Below are positions 36,263-47,027 of a DNA stretch of 64,000 nucleotides, piece after piece. Position 1 is the stretch's first letter. Every line of letters starts with the position of its first letter. The DNA is taken from NCBI GenBank assembly GCA_047495785.1, contig JBLDXI010000033.1, positions 930,001-994,000 on the forward strand. Reading direction: 5' to 3'. The notes beneath the pieces were generated by a model, which saw only the letters and a program-made list of their open reading frames with translations, did not search any database and had not been told where the DNA came from. The stretch is from Lepidodermella squamata (taxonomy: Eukaryota; Gastrotricha). The position numbers were made by a program, and so were the translations under genes.

Positions 36263-36993
36263 TCAGTCAATAACAGTGAAATGGCGGCAGACGACGGTAA
36301 AGAACTTGGTCCACACGAAGCAGATTTCACAATGCGAATCGCCGTGGGAACGATGTGATCGCTTGAGTTCGGTCATGAAAGGCTTCTCCGCCTGTCGCAG
36401 CGCTTGCGTCATCAAGTCACCGGAAACCTGATATGACTCACGATGGCCGGATTTCAGTTTTGATATGAGCGTTCGTAGAGATTCCGGGCTGTCGATACGA
36501 AGCAGGCACCGCTCAATGCCGCTCATTAGGATCATGCCGAGGTTCATAGCAGACCAGGAATTTCCTATGTCATGGCGGTTCCGCTCGTATGTATCAGTAG
36601 CCCCTTTAATCTCCGAGATCCTGAAATATGCTAATTACAAAAAAATCAAATGACGTCATTAACTCACGTCTTCAGCATCTCTAAAGCGACCTCATCGCGA
36701 TTTTTCTTGACCTCTTCGAAAGAATCTCGTAAAATGCGTACTTCCTCTTCGGTGAAACGGTCGTCGTAAGATGACGTGCATGTTCCGTTCGTCAATGTTG
36801 ACTCTTCGCTTTTGCGTTGCGCGTTTGCGTCATCTTCTTGAAAGTTATGTGAGGTAATTTTAGGTGGCGAAGCGCGAGCTAATTGAGATCGTCTTAAAAT
36901 TGTCGCCACTCCAGCGCTGAAAGAACGCTTGATGCCAGACTGGCTCCTGCTTGAAGTGACTGACTCGTTCTGTTTTGTTTCCGAGGCTCCCAT
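36263..36993 (-). CDS. Divergent globin-like protein (globin 9), Met-Gly start, two exons
   Basis: Minus-strand exons 36993-36668 and 36620-36263 join in phase 2 at B12.2 to 227 residues. The start M-G-A-S-E-T-K fits N-myristoylation (Gly2, Thr6). Helix A: F-T-E-E-E-V-R-I-L-R-D-S-F. C/E region: H-D-I-G-N-S-W-S-A-M-N-L-G-M-I-L-M-S-G-I, nearly the same as globin 7. Proximal histidine in L-K-S-G-H. Helix H begins C-E-I-C-F-V-W-T-K-F-F. Globins 7 and 9 are the closest pair and probably a recent duplication; globin 9 keeps the ancestral intron. Confidence 0.82.
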
Positions 36994-37504
36994 GCTAGCA
37001 TTTCATAAACAATTCTAAATAATAGAAAAGGAAGTGGCTATGACCAATTTATTCATTCGAGTTGGCAGGTCGCGTAATTGATTTTAGCGATCAAGAATGA
37101 CATGACCGAGTTTCAAGCTCATCGAAACGTTTTTGCACTACTCGAATGTAACAGGAAAGTAAGCGTTTGACAACATATCTGCATCAAAACTCGATTTCAC
37201 TTGCTTTGCCCCTATTCAGTGAATGAATGGAAACTAAATAACAAGAACTTTTCGCCTGTCACCTTCATGCTATGGCATATGGCTCAGTTATCCATAATCA
37301 CATTTAACAAGAAGGGAATCATTAAATTCATCCGAACTAAAAGCTGAAGAAGCACATTTTTCTTCGGATGGAAACAACATCAAATAAATGTCAACTTCTC
37401 TAAAGGTTTTTAACCAGTTTTTATTCTTTGAGGAAATAGTTCTGCTATATTGAGCCTAGCTATGCCACCTAATGAAATTAAGTATTACAATGAAGGAGTC
37501 ATCA
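36994..37504. other. Intergenic, no gene seen
   Basis: Upstream DNA of globin 9. AT-rich, no supported frame. Confidence 0.4.
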
Positions 37505-38083
37505 TTAATACGGTAACTTATGCACTGCTTGCCGCCATCTGCCGATTATAATCATATCCATCGCTGGTTTGCGTGGGCAGACGCTATAGGTTTCTAAATG
37601 CTCTGATAACATTAAAAGCCACTGCGGAAAATCGATATTGCAGCATGAATATAGGTCCCCAGCTCCTTGCAGTATTTTGAGGAGCTGAAAACAAAGCAAA
37701 AGAAGAAAAGACCATTGCAGTTAATTTTCATCTTAACAAATTATATTCAACTTTATTTACGCACTGGCTTATTCACTGCGTATAGAATCTAATTTCAAGC
37801 GAATGAGACTACGGGGATTTAGCCTTCTTACAACATCAATGCTTATATCACGTGTTAACTTTTGGCGGCCATCGAAAACACACGAAGACGAAAAACAGGA
37901 AAGCGAATAGGCTTGACATGCGAATTTCGAATGAGCAAGAGATGAATGAAGAATGAATCTTAGCAAACCGCGCGTCTTAAATACGCCACTTGCCAAGACA
38001 GCTCGTGCTACCAGCTTGACGGAACAATAGGCGCAGTAACGCTGCATCCGAGAGAAAGCGTGCCCATGAGCGTGCATTTTCAC
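37505..38083 (-). CDS. Possible small F-box-like gene or gene fragment
   Basis: Two minus-strand open stretches lie in order. The first (38083-37769) ends with D-I-S-I-D-V-V-R-R-L-N-P-R-S-L-I-R-L-K-L, which resembles the start of an F-box (D-V-x-x-x-L-x-P-x-S-L-x-R-x-x). The second follows a good acceptor (TTTTGTTTTCAG at about 37685-37696) and reads L-L-K-I-L-Q-G-A-G through to a stop at 37505. A weak donor (CGCA|GTGAAT near 37773) could join them. No signal peptide or start ATG is compelling. It may be a real F-box protein with unseen exons, a decayed copy, or chance. Confidence 0.25.
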
Positions 38084-38270
38084 TTGTTTCGTAAGCAGTG
38101 TTATTCATAACTTTTTCCATTCATTTTTTCTTGACTTTTATTTGTGATTCTCTCACCGCGAAAAGTTTAACATTTAACAATTGAATGACAGCTTTGAAAC
38201 CTTTCAAAATACAGTTTACAATCAACGTTTGCTCGATTAGCCAAGATGCATGTTCAATAGAAGATAGAAC

Positions 38271-40574
38271 TCAAATGTGCTGAAACCTGCTTCCCATCCT
38301 CGATTGTGGGCTTGACGGTACTATTACCCTATTCCCGCTATAGCGCATTCCATTTATTAAGTAGTGAGATGCCGATGTGGCAAGCAAGAATACAGATAAA
38401 ATGATGTCATATTGAAAGCTAGGTGCCATAATGTATCCAATGGCAGCAGACGCGCAGAACAATGATGCAGTGATTCCCATTGAAAAATTAACCGATTTCG
38501 CCCCAGGGTGCTTTCTCAAATAACGTAACGTTGGCTGCAATTTTAACACAAACATCAGGCCAAGAAGAATCAGAGCGAAGTTCAGAATGACAATAGCTCC
38601 CAGCCAGGCAGATGCCCGCTTAGATTGGCACAACCTCCACGCCGTTATTGTGTAAGCGTCAACAGCTTCATCATAATAAGCAGAAGGATTTGAAACTGAA
38701 TCAGCAGATACTGGGTTCACGGCTAACCAAGCGGAGACAATTGCGAGATTAATAGCAGTGTAGACGGCCGTGAATACCGTCAGACGATTCCCTCCGACTT
38801 CAATGTCAACTAGATCAGGATTTACGGACTGATCTGATTTTACAGAGAAAGATGTAGCAGCTGAGTTCAAACGATGTAGCCCAGACCGTCCAGTGCTAAG
38901 GTATCGTCGCAGAACAATGTGGTAATTTATGACCCTAATAACTATGCCAAATATAAGGGACGAAACGCCGATAGTAATCACGACAATTGCTAGATTGCAA
39001 ATCGTGTTTGAACGCAAATTGATGGGCGTAGATATCAATGGAACAGACAAAGAGAGACAGAAATAGCTAGTTAGCGAAACTAAATTCCTCACCAGGTCTT
39101 TTCGTGTCTGCTTATCGATGATATGCCGCTTGGCTATGAGAATAACTTGGACAAGGAACAGGGTGATTGCAGCAATTGTTAGAATGACGTAAATGGAAAG
39201 TGGCACTCCCATAACTACAGTAACAGTAGCAGGCGAGTCACGAGGTAGCGAATCTGTTTCGAAAGGTCTAATTTCAGTAAACGCAATGACATTTGGCTCA
39301 TTGAAATTCGATGCATTCGCCATCAAGGTTCCAACTAATCTAACAATCAGACCCGTTCCCTGTTGCCACGTCATAACAGCCTGAGGCTCATAGTCCCATT
39401 CTAAACGGCTAGAATATCGAAAATTGCTGAATCTCAAACTTTCGTAGCGAATCGAACTTATTGTTTGGTTTGCAATCTTCATAACAAGCTCTGGATGCTC
39501 TTGGTAATCTCTCAAGTTCATATTAAGCGTGGCGAGCTTTTTCTCCGTATCATTGAGTGCGACAATAGCTTGAAGCGCTGCGTCGTAGCAAATTCCGCGG
39601 AACGATTCAGCCACTCGTGACAAGTTTTGAGCTCTTTCCGATATTATTCTTTCAAATGCAGGTTGAGAAAGGCCCAATGCGTCAACTCGCGATGATACAA
39701 CAGGTGAAGCATCACTAGGTCCCACAACGATCACTGATTTCAGTTGCTCGATGTAATTCTCCCTTGAACAACCGCTTGGGTAGATCTGTCCGGGTGATGG
39801 CTCTAGAAACGCAACAGATGGAATGAAGAACGTAAAGCGGCGTCCCGTTACCCCACTTTTGAACGCCTGGCATAGAAACTGCTGCGACATTGCTGGGTCT
39901 GAAGTTTCAAATGTGAAGATTCTGACGTCGCGCTTCTTCAGCAGTTGCAACAACTCGTCGTTGACATCGAGAAATGCTTCGAAAGGCTGTACCTTAATCC
40001 CGTTAGCTGTCGCAATTTCGTGGAAGAAAATCCCAGTTTGAACAGAAAACGCGTTACCCAACTCCACGATAACAGCTAACGTTTTCCATGGCGTGAATCG
40101 TCTGATGAAATGAAGCCGAGTAACAAGGCCGAGCTCGATTGGACCCCGAACTCTGTACATATTGGGGTAAAGATCACGTCTAGCTGTCTGGCTGGGGGCA
40201 GTGCAAGATCCAGCTATCATCACCATATTCATGTGATTCGCAATCGATCCCCAAGCTTTACAGCCAGGGGTTGCAATTGCGCCGACAGTTATAGGGGATT
40301 TGTACGTATTGCTTGATTGCATGATTTGTTCGGTGAATTTAACGCCCTCTGCAGCGGCGTTGGCACTGTACACTTGCTCGTCTTTGTGCAAGAATTCGAC
40401 ACGGTAGCCGGGCAGTAAATTGCGTTCGTTGACGATTTCTCCGACGAGATTTACCGCGAATCGGCATCTTTCGAAAAACGAAGGCAACTGGGTCAGAATC
40501 AACAAATTACTTGTGTTCTGAGCTGCTGCGAGATTTAGTTGGTAAATAATGAGCAAAATATTATAAAAATTCAT
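38271..40574 (-). CDS. GABA-B-like class C G-protein-coupled receptor, intronless
   Basis: One uninterrupted 767-codon frame from ATG 40574. Residues 1-18 form a signal peptide. Residues about 25-440 form a Venus-flytrap (ANF-receptor type) ligand-binding domain, with N-glycosylation sites and cysteines (C105, C124). There is no cysteine-rich domain, as in GABA-B and unlike metabotropic glutamate receptors. Seven hydrophobic segments follow: about 452-481, 498-515, 526-551, 590-612, 645-670, 680-700 and 708-730. The cytoplasmic tail is short. It probably signals through G proteins in response to a small ligand; GABA itself cannot be inferred. The N-terminal lobe pattern (T-V-G-A-I-A-T-P-G-C) is typical of GABA-B-like receptors. 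The lack of introns contrasts with nearly all neighbours. Confidence 0.82.
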   Translation of the reverse strand: MNFYNILLIIYQLNLAAAQNTSNLLILTQLPSFFERCRFAVNLVGEIVNERNLLPGYRVEFLHKDEQVYSANAAAEGVKFTEQIMQSSNTYKSPITVGAIATPGCKAWGSIANHMNMVMIAGSCTAPSQTARRDLYPNMYRVRGPIELGLVTRLHFIRRFTPWKTLAVIVELGNAFSVQTGIFFHEIATANGIKVQPFEAFLDVNDELLQLLKKRDVRIFTFETSDPAMSQQFLCQAFKSGVTGRRFTFFIPSVAFLEPSPGQIYPSGCSRENYIEQLKSVIVVGPSDASPVVSSRVDALGLSQPAFERIISERAQNLSRVAESFRGICYDAALQAIVALNDTEKKLATLNMNLRDYQEHPELVMKIANQTISSIRYESLRFSNFRYSSRLEWDYEPQAVMTWQQGTGLIVRLVGTLMANASNFNEPNVIAFTEIRPFETDSLPRDSPATVTVVMGVPLSIYVILTIAAITLFLVQVILIAKRHIIDKQTRKDLVRNLVSLTSYFCLSLSVPLISTPINLRSNTICNLAIVVITIGVSSLIFGIVIRVINYHIVLRRYLSTGRSGLHRLNSAATSFSVKSDQSVNPDLVDIEVGGNRLTVFTAVYTAINLAIVSAWLAVNPVSADSVSNPSAYYDEAVDAYTITAWRLCQSKRASAWLGAIVILNFALILLGLMFVLKLQPTLRYLRKHPGAKSVNFSMGITASLFCASAAIGYIMAPSFQYDIILSVFLLATSASHYLINGMRYSGNRVIVPSSPQSRMGSRFQHI

Positions 40575-41418
40575 TTTCTTCAGATGGAGGGTTTTCTATT
40601 GATTAAGGAACATCCTCAAGTTTTATGGCTCGCTGTCACATGCGTCATTTAACTCAATTATCTAGCTTGCAGCCAGACGATTTCCTCAGGAAATAACAGG
40701 TGCGCACAAAGTCAAATGGGAAATTGGTTCCGTTTGTTCATTTTTCAAGCTTTTCCCACGTGGGCTGCTAATGTAAAACGAAGGATGCAACTTAAGCCGA
40801 AAAAATGTCGACAAAATGGTTGGCTGAAGCGTCCCTTTTTCAATCAACTTTGGCAATATGCATAAAATTATCAATTAAAAGCATCTTCCACCCACCTATT
40901 GCTTCAATCCGGCTGAGCAATGACCCTTTTTGAACGCCATTAAACCATTAAAAAATCGATGGCGCGTGTCCCGTCTGTTAAAATGAAGAGCTAGTACTAA
41001 TTTTCTGAAAATGTATCCTATAGGCTGAACCTGATGCAAATTTGCATGCTGAACAGACGGAACCCGATAAAAATGCCAATTAATTATTTCAAATGATCAA
41101 TAACCCTATGATGGTTTTATCGCAAGATGTTTCGAAATCATAAAGATTTCTCCATATCAGGTTTTGAAAGTGAACAGAGATTTTCCAGAAAATGGAGTTT
41201 TAAAGGGGATATTTTTTCAAAAGGTGAAATCAGCAACGGTGGTTCAAGCGTGAGGGTAACGTTATCATTAACGCATTAAAAAGTCATATCCTATATTTAC
41301 CAGGGATCGTAGCCTGCGATAATGGGCCAGTACTCTAGTGCTAAATCGTTAAACTGATAAATTAATTAATAACCTTTCACCGTCGGTAACAACTCAATCG
41401 AGCGACAGTGCTGCTTTC
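40575..41418. other. Divergent intergenic space
   Basis: This lies between the class C receptor (minus) and channel C (plus) and probably contains both promoters. No supported frame. Confidence 0.4.
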
Positions 41419-41496
41419 ATGGATATTTCATTGATCGACTGCGCCATTTTCAAAATTTCAATTTGCCATATATTGAAAATATTCATAATATTAAAT

Positions 41497-43051
41497 ATGT
41501 CCCTCGCTGCGATTTTTCCTGTCTTCTTGCAGACACTTCTGATGATTGCGGCCAATGCTGACCCGGCGAGTGTCAATCTGAATGCAGTGTTGTTAGCAAA
41601 GGATTTGACAGATAGGTACAACAAAACAATTATTCCTGCATCGACTTGCGCCGACCCAACAGCGAATTTCTGCCCGTTCAGAGTTGTTTGTCGGCTATTC
41701 CTTATTCGAATTCAGGATATAGTCGAGAGCTCTGAATCGCTCATCACAACCGTACGGGTCCAGTTAGGCTGGGTAGATCCTGGAATGCGTTGGAATCCGG
41801 CTGATTATGGAGGGGTCAACTCGATAACGTTACCAGGCGATGCGTTATGGAAGCCGGATTTGCAGTTTGTTAACAGCATTGAGGATATGTACACGCTGTT
41901 TTCGCAAGACAGTTTCGGATTCAGAGTCACAAATGACGGGCAAGTATGGTGGCACCCAACTGGCAAGGTCCAGACGCGTTGTGCTATCGATCTTTCGTAC
42001 TACCCATTCGACTACCAGTGAGCTTTAAGTGACTCAGAATTGTATCATAGCAAAAATTCAATTTTCAGACGCTGCGTCATTATAGTCGAGTCTGTCATCA
42101 ATACGGCTGGAGAAATGATGCTTGATTTGCGATCTGATAAAACCGACCATGTTTCCCTTCAGCTTTTTGCAAGAAACGAAATGTGGTCTCTGATTGGTAA
42201 GCTATTAGCAAAATCAATTCAGAGCCTAATGATTCCTTTTCCTTAATATATAGACAGTACAGCTGCTCCAACATTGTACAGATCGTCCAAAAACACCTAC
42301 TTCAGCCGAATTCAATTTTGGCTAACTATAAAACGTGACTCAGAGTACTATCAGCAAACAATCTTGATCCCAGTCGCTCTTCTTTCGATGCTTCAAGCTG
42401 TGACGTACCTAATACCGATAAAATTTGTCGACCGGACACCGCAAGCAACAGTGGTCTTGCTTACGACGTTTTTCCTTCAAAGTTAGCCGCCAGTTTCATT
42501 AATTTTTCATTGATTTTCACAAAATTTCAGGCTACATTTCTGACCGCATGCCGAGGTCGTCGAAGCAGTCTCTAGTCCTGACCTATTTGAACATTTTGAT
42601 CGGAGTTTCAGTTGCTACCATCATGATTTGCGTGATAACATTGCAGGCTATCGACCCCGATGATGGGCTCGAATGGTGGGGCATTGTAAGAATGCGGTAA
42701 GAAACGTTTCAAGGCATTTTACTTTCCCTAGAGTGCTCCTTCTATAGATACCGTTTGATACAAAAAGTCAACAGAAGGAGAGGTCGGCCGAAGACCGTGA
42801 GAGTCTCGCCAGCTCAATCATCAACTAGCTCGGATATTGACTTGAAGGATAAAACCAATAGTGCTGAAATGGCACCGTTGCCAAAAGCTGCGCTTGCTGC
42901 CGCCCTGCTAAACTTGATCGGCTTCGTCGTCAGCATGCTGATAGCAATCATCTATCCGTTGGTAGCTTTCGTCTTGTACATGCAGCCCATTCCACAACCC
43001 ATGCCGCATTCAGCCGCGAATTATTCGGTGACTTACTACGCTGATCCATAA
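41497..43051 (+). CDS. Cys-loop channel subunit, cluster type (channel C), five exons
   Basis: Exons 41497-42017, 42069-42196, 42254-42481, 42531-42696 and 42748-43051 join to 448 residues. I prefer ATG 41497 (signal peptide M-S-L-A-A-I-F-P-V-F-L); ATG 41419 in the same frame would add 26 residues. W-N-P-A-D-Y-G-G matches nicotinic receptors, and the Cys-loop C-A-I-D-L-S-Y-Y-P-F-D-Y-Q-R-C is split by a phase-2 intron in the Gln codon. M1 has Q-Q-T-I-L-I-P-V-A-L-L. M2 is D-R-T-P-Q-A-T-V-V-L-L-T-T-F-F. M3 and M4 are clear, and the tail ends S-V-T-Y-Y-A-D-P after N-Y-S. Exon 1 fuses two exons that are separate in its sisters. Acidic -1' suggests cation flow; ligand unknown. Confidence 0.88.
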
Positions 43052-43488
43052 CCCGCAATCCATACTTCTCGGTTTCGGCCGCCGGTTGGCATTAAAATGA
43101 AACTGTGAACTGTGATGACGTTGTAGCCATCCCTAATAAAGCGTTATGATCGAGAAAAGTTGCAAGATGAACCATGATGACGATGGACCCCCTCCTTCCA
43201 CCTGCATTCCAATAGAATACTTGATTCACTCAACACCCAACATTCCTTCCTTTTTTATTCGAAAAAATGGGCGCAAATCCTTGAAAATGTGATTTAAATA
43301 CTATGGAGTATTGAATCTTTAACCCTTTATACTAGAAATAAGCTTCGGCGTGTAACACCTGTGCCTGGGCGAGATTCTATGAGCTGTCAATCAACTTGTT
43401 TTCTCTTCATTTGATTCGTTGCTTGGTGCTCGGTGCTCGCAGCCAGCACTAGCATTATTTGATTCATTTTAGCGAAAAAGTAACAGGG
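43052..43488. other. Intergenic between channels C and D
   Basis: Tandem same-strand spacing of 437 bp. AATAAA near 43135 probably ends the channel C transcript. No extra gene seen. Confidence 0.5.
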
Positions 43489-45330
43489 ATGGGAATAATT
43501 GCACCAGCGCTTTTACTCACTTTGGCTGTCTTACCTTCGGGCGACTGTGGACCAGTCGAATACCACCAGAAGCAAGCTGACTTGCGCAGCATGTTGTTCA
43601 AAGATTACAATAGGAACATTCTACCTGCCTCAAATTGCAGTGACCCGAATGCAGTGACGTGTCCTTTCGTCATTCAGGCTCGACTCTTTCTCGTCCGCAT
43701 TCATGATTTGGTGGAGGACAAAGAGGCTCTCGATGCAACTGTTCGACTTCAACTCGTGAGTTTTCGACTAAAAAATTAGCGTTCGTTGTTAATCAGTATG
43801 CATAGTCTTGGTATGACCCAGCTTTGACATGGAATCCCAGCAACTATATGAACATTGACTCGATATTCTTGCCACCGAGAACAATTTGGGAGCCAGACCT
43901 TCACGTATATCCTTTAATTTTAAAATGAGATAATTTGACAATCATGCTTATCGATTTTTGTTAAGATTGCGAACAGCGTTGATCTGGCACTTTTCTTTGA
44001 ATACGGCTACTTCGGTTACAGAGTGACTCATCAAGGGTATGCAATTATTGCCTTATAGGATATTTCTCGATTCTTTCATTCCAGGCAAGTCTTCTGGAAT
44101 ATCACCGCAAAGGTTCTAACACGATGTCCACTGGTAAGGATTTTCAATGGAGAAGTCTCACTGCTAAAAAGTCTTTCTTATTAGGATCTTGGCGACTATC
44201 CTTTCGACTATCAGTGAGCTTTCAACTTCGAGTAGATATAAAAAGTCCCCTGTCTATATTAAGGCTCTGTGCAATCATTGTTGAATCCCCATTCCACACA
44301 TCCGACGAGCTGTATCTTACGATTCCGTCTAAAGCCGAACTCGCGTTTTCTAAAAACATGCTGGCGCAAAATGACCGATGGCGCTTATCAGGTTATCAAT
44401 AGTTTTAATATTTTCAAATTACAACTGTTTGTTATACTACCCTTCAGCCTCTACGGCTTTTCCTATCTTCTACAAAACGGGCGAGACGTTGTACAGCCGC
44501 ATTCACTTCTGGATCACGATCGATCGCGATTCGGGCTACTACCAACAATGCTTTCTAATCCCAATCGCATTGCTATCAGTCATTCAAACGATGACCTACC
44601 TAGTACCAATGCATTTTTCGGATAGAGTAGGCCAGTCAACTGTGGTCCTTCTTACAGCGTTTCTTCTCGAGGGTATTACATTCACTTAAAAGTTAGCCGT
44701 TTTACGTCTTGTAATAGGTTACATCTCCGACCGCTTGCCAAAGTCATCGCAACAGTCCCTAGTTCAGACATACCTGAACATCCTGATTGGAATTTCTGTA
44801 GTCGCGAATGGTCTCTGCATCCTGACTGTCGAAATGTTAGACCCAGATCCTGCCTTGGAATGGTGGGGAATTCCTACCCTTCAGTAAATTCTCTCATTTT
44901 TCGAATATAAATGTTACCTATGGCCATTTCTGTTTTCAGTAAGATCGTTACGCGGAATTTTCAGTTTGGCAGGAGGCAATCAGTCTCGCCAACTCCAGAT
45001 TGTCCTAACAGCACGCTGTCTGTTAAGTCAGTCAGTAGCCGAAGTTCGAAATCATCGCGATCTTCACGTTCCTCGCACTCGTCAGGCAGCAGCCACGTCT
45101 CTAATGAAACGTCAGCTACAGAAATCATGGAAGGCGAAAAATTCCAGGCATTGATTTTCCCAGCCGCCATTCTCAACTTTCTAGGCTTCGCTGGCTCGTT
45201 GCTGCTAGTAATTATCTACCCGATCGCTGTTTTCATCGGATCGATAGCCTCACAGCCGCCCCCGCTGCCGAGACCACCAGCCGATAACATTACGTATTCC
45301 TACTACGCAGAGGGAACGTTTCGCATTTGA
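43489..45330 (+). CDS. Cys-loop channel subunit, cluster type (channel D), nine exons
   Basis: Exons 43489-43755, 43806-43904, 43966-44036, 44085-44133, 44185-44213, 44264-44391, 44448-44672, 44718-44883 and 44940-45330 join to 474 residues. Exon 5 is only 29 bp. Signal peptide: M-G-I-I-A-P-A-L-L-L-T-L. Cys-loop: C-P-L-D-L-G-D-Y-P-F-D-Y-Q-L-C, split by introns both inside it and at the Gln codon. Pore: S-D-R-V-G-Q-S-T-V-V-L-L-T, so Gly replaces the family Pro at 2'. The M3-M4 loop is Ser/Arg-rich (phosphorylation candidate), and the tail ends N-I-T-Y-S-Y-Y-A-E-G. It is a tandem neighbour of channel C on the same strand and the most intron-rich copy, perhaps nearest to the ancestral structure. 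Confidence 0.88.
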
Positions 45331-45434
45331 AAGAAAATAATCCATAATTTAAAAGTTAATTTCTCCATTAAATAAGCTTTAATTGAAATTTCAAAATAAA
45401 TAAACGCTCTATGACATGTGGTTATAGATGAAAT

Positions 45435-47027
45435 TCAAAATTCAGCGTAATATGAGGTTGAGACGTTCCCTTCAGGAGCTCGAGGCATTTCAGGTGGTGG
45501 CATATCACCGAGACCGTAAAACGCGAAAAACGGGTAACCAAAAGACAGGCTAACGCTAGCAACAAAGCCGATCCAGTTGATAATAGCTGCGATTATAGCT
45601 GTTTTCCTAACTTGGGCAATGCTAGGCGATGGAGAAGAGGATGCAATCTCATCTTCAGTTTTGTCGGCAGATACTTTCTGAGTTTTACGAAGGCAACATT
45701 TCAGCAAAGGTACGAAGCCCCATATTTGCAAGCCTTCGTCCGGATCGACGAGTTCGATTGTTAGGATGCAGAAAGCGACTGTAACGACTGATAGAGCGAT
45801 TGTAAGGTTAAGATAGGTTTGGACTAGCGAATCGCCAGACGATCTTGGTAACTGATCTGATAGGTAGCCTTGGAGGAAAAACGCGGTCAGGAGGACTACT
45901 GTAGCTTGAGGTACTCGATCGATGTACTTGATTGGCATCAAATAGGTTAGAATCTTCAATTATAAAAATTAAGAAGAAACTTTCTCCAATTTGAGAGTTT
46001 CATGAACTTACTTGCAGAATTGAAAGAAGCATCAATGGGACCAAAAATGAGCGTTGGTAAAAATCTGTAAATTAGGCGAATTTTAATTTCATGGGCAAAA
46101 TGTCCTAAATACCTGGTTTTCTCTTCATTGTAATCCAGAAATGAATACGACTGAAGCCGGTATTTTTGCCTGTTTTGTAAACTGTGCTGTATCCACTCGT
46201 ATCTGTTCGAAAGATTCATGCAATAATGTTTCCGGGAATTTTGAAAAATTTATAGCGTCCAACCTATCAAAGTCCACATGGGGTTTTCCGAGTACATTCC
46301 AAGTGATATGGCTTCAGGCTTATCCGAGCGAATAATGAGCTGCAACTCTCGCGTTGTGTACATCAAAGACTCGACCACTAGAGAGCATCTCCTGAAAAAG
46401 AAGTTCGGAATTCAATTCAATCTCAATTTCGGAACTAACTGGTAGTCGAAGGGATAGTAAGTGAGTTGGAGAGAGCACCGAGTTGAGAACCGCCCAGTTG
46501 GATGAAACCACACGCGGCCATCGTTCATGACTCGAAACATGAAGGGCCCCTCGTTTAACACCTCCATCGCATCGTCGACGCTGTTGGCCATTTGTAAATG
46601 CGGCTTCCATATCGAATCAGGCGGGAAAGTTATGTCCTTAATTCCACCGTAATCGGCTGGATTCCAGGTGAGAGCCGGGTCATACCAACTCTATTAAAGT
46701 ATTTTTGAGAAAATAATTATGAGCTTGAGTAATTACCAGCTGGAGACGTAATGTTGACACGAGAGTTTCAGAATTTTCAACGATTTCCTGAATTCGAATC
46801 GGGTATAGCCGAGATTGGACGATGAAGGGACATTTGGCTTTTGAAGTATCATTCGCCTCTCGGCATCGGCCGGGTCGGGGTAATACACTGCGATTATACG
46901 CACTAGCCGGGCCAATCAATTGATGAATCAGCAGAGCCGAATATTCGTGATCAAGGTCGTCATTTGAAGCAAAGGACTCGCGATGAGAGATAATAGTAAA
47001 AATTAAGGTGGCTAAAGTTGCGCGCAT
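45435..47027 (-). CDS. Cys-loop channel subunit, cluster type (channel E), six exons
   Basis: Minus-strand exons 47027-46737, 46690-46440, 46391-46264, 46202-46113, 46064-46012 and 45953-45435 join to 443 residues. The ATG at 47027 gives a signal peptide (M-R-A-T-L-A-T-L-I-F). Cys-loop: C-S-L-Q-L-T-Y-Y-P-F-D-Y-Q-R-C, with the intron in the Gln codon. M1: R-S-F-L-V-P-L-M-L-L-S-I-L-Q. Pore: D-R-V-P-Q-A-T-V-V-L-L-T-A-F-F. Tail: G-N-V-S-T-S-Y-Y-A-E-F. It has a short M3-M4 loop. It faces channel D tail-to-tail with only 104 bp between the stop codons. The ligand site lacks vicinal cysteines. Confidence 0.88.

Noticed and set aside
233-36993. Possibility that the nine globin-like genes form a clustered operon
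   Set aside because: They are on both strands, widely spaced and separated by unrelated genes.
41419-41496. Upstream ATG of channel C as the translation start
   Set aside because: The ATG at 41497 gives a cleaner signal peptide; the upstream choice would put 26 extra residues ahead of it. It cannot be fully excluded.
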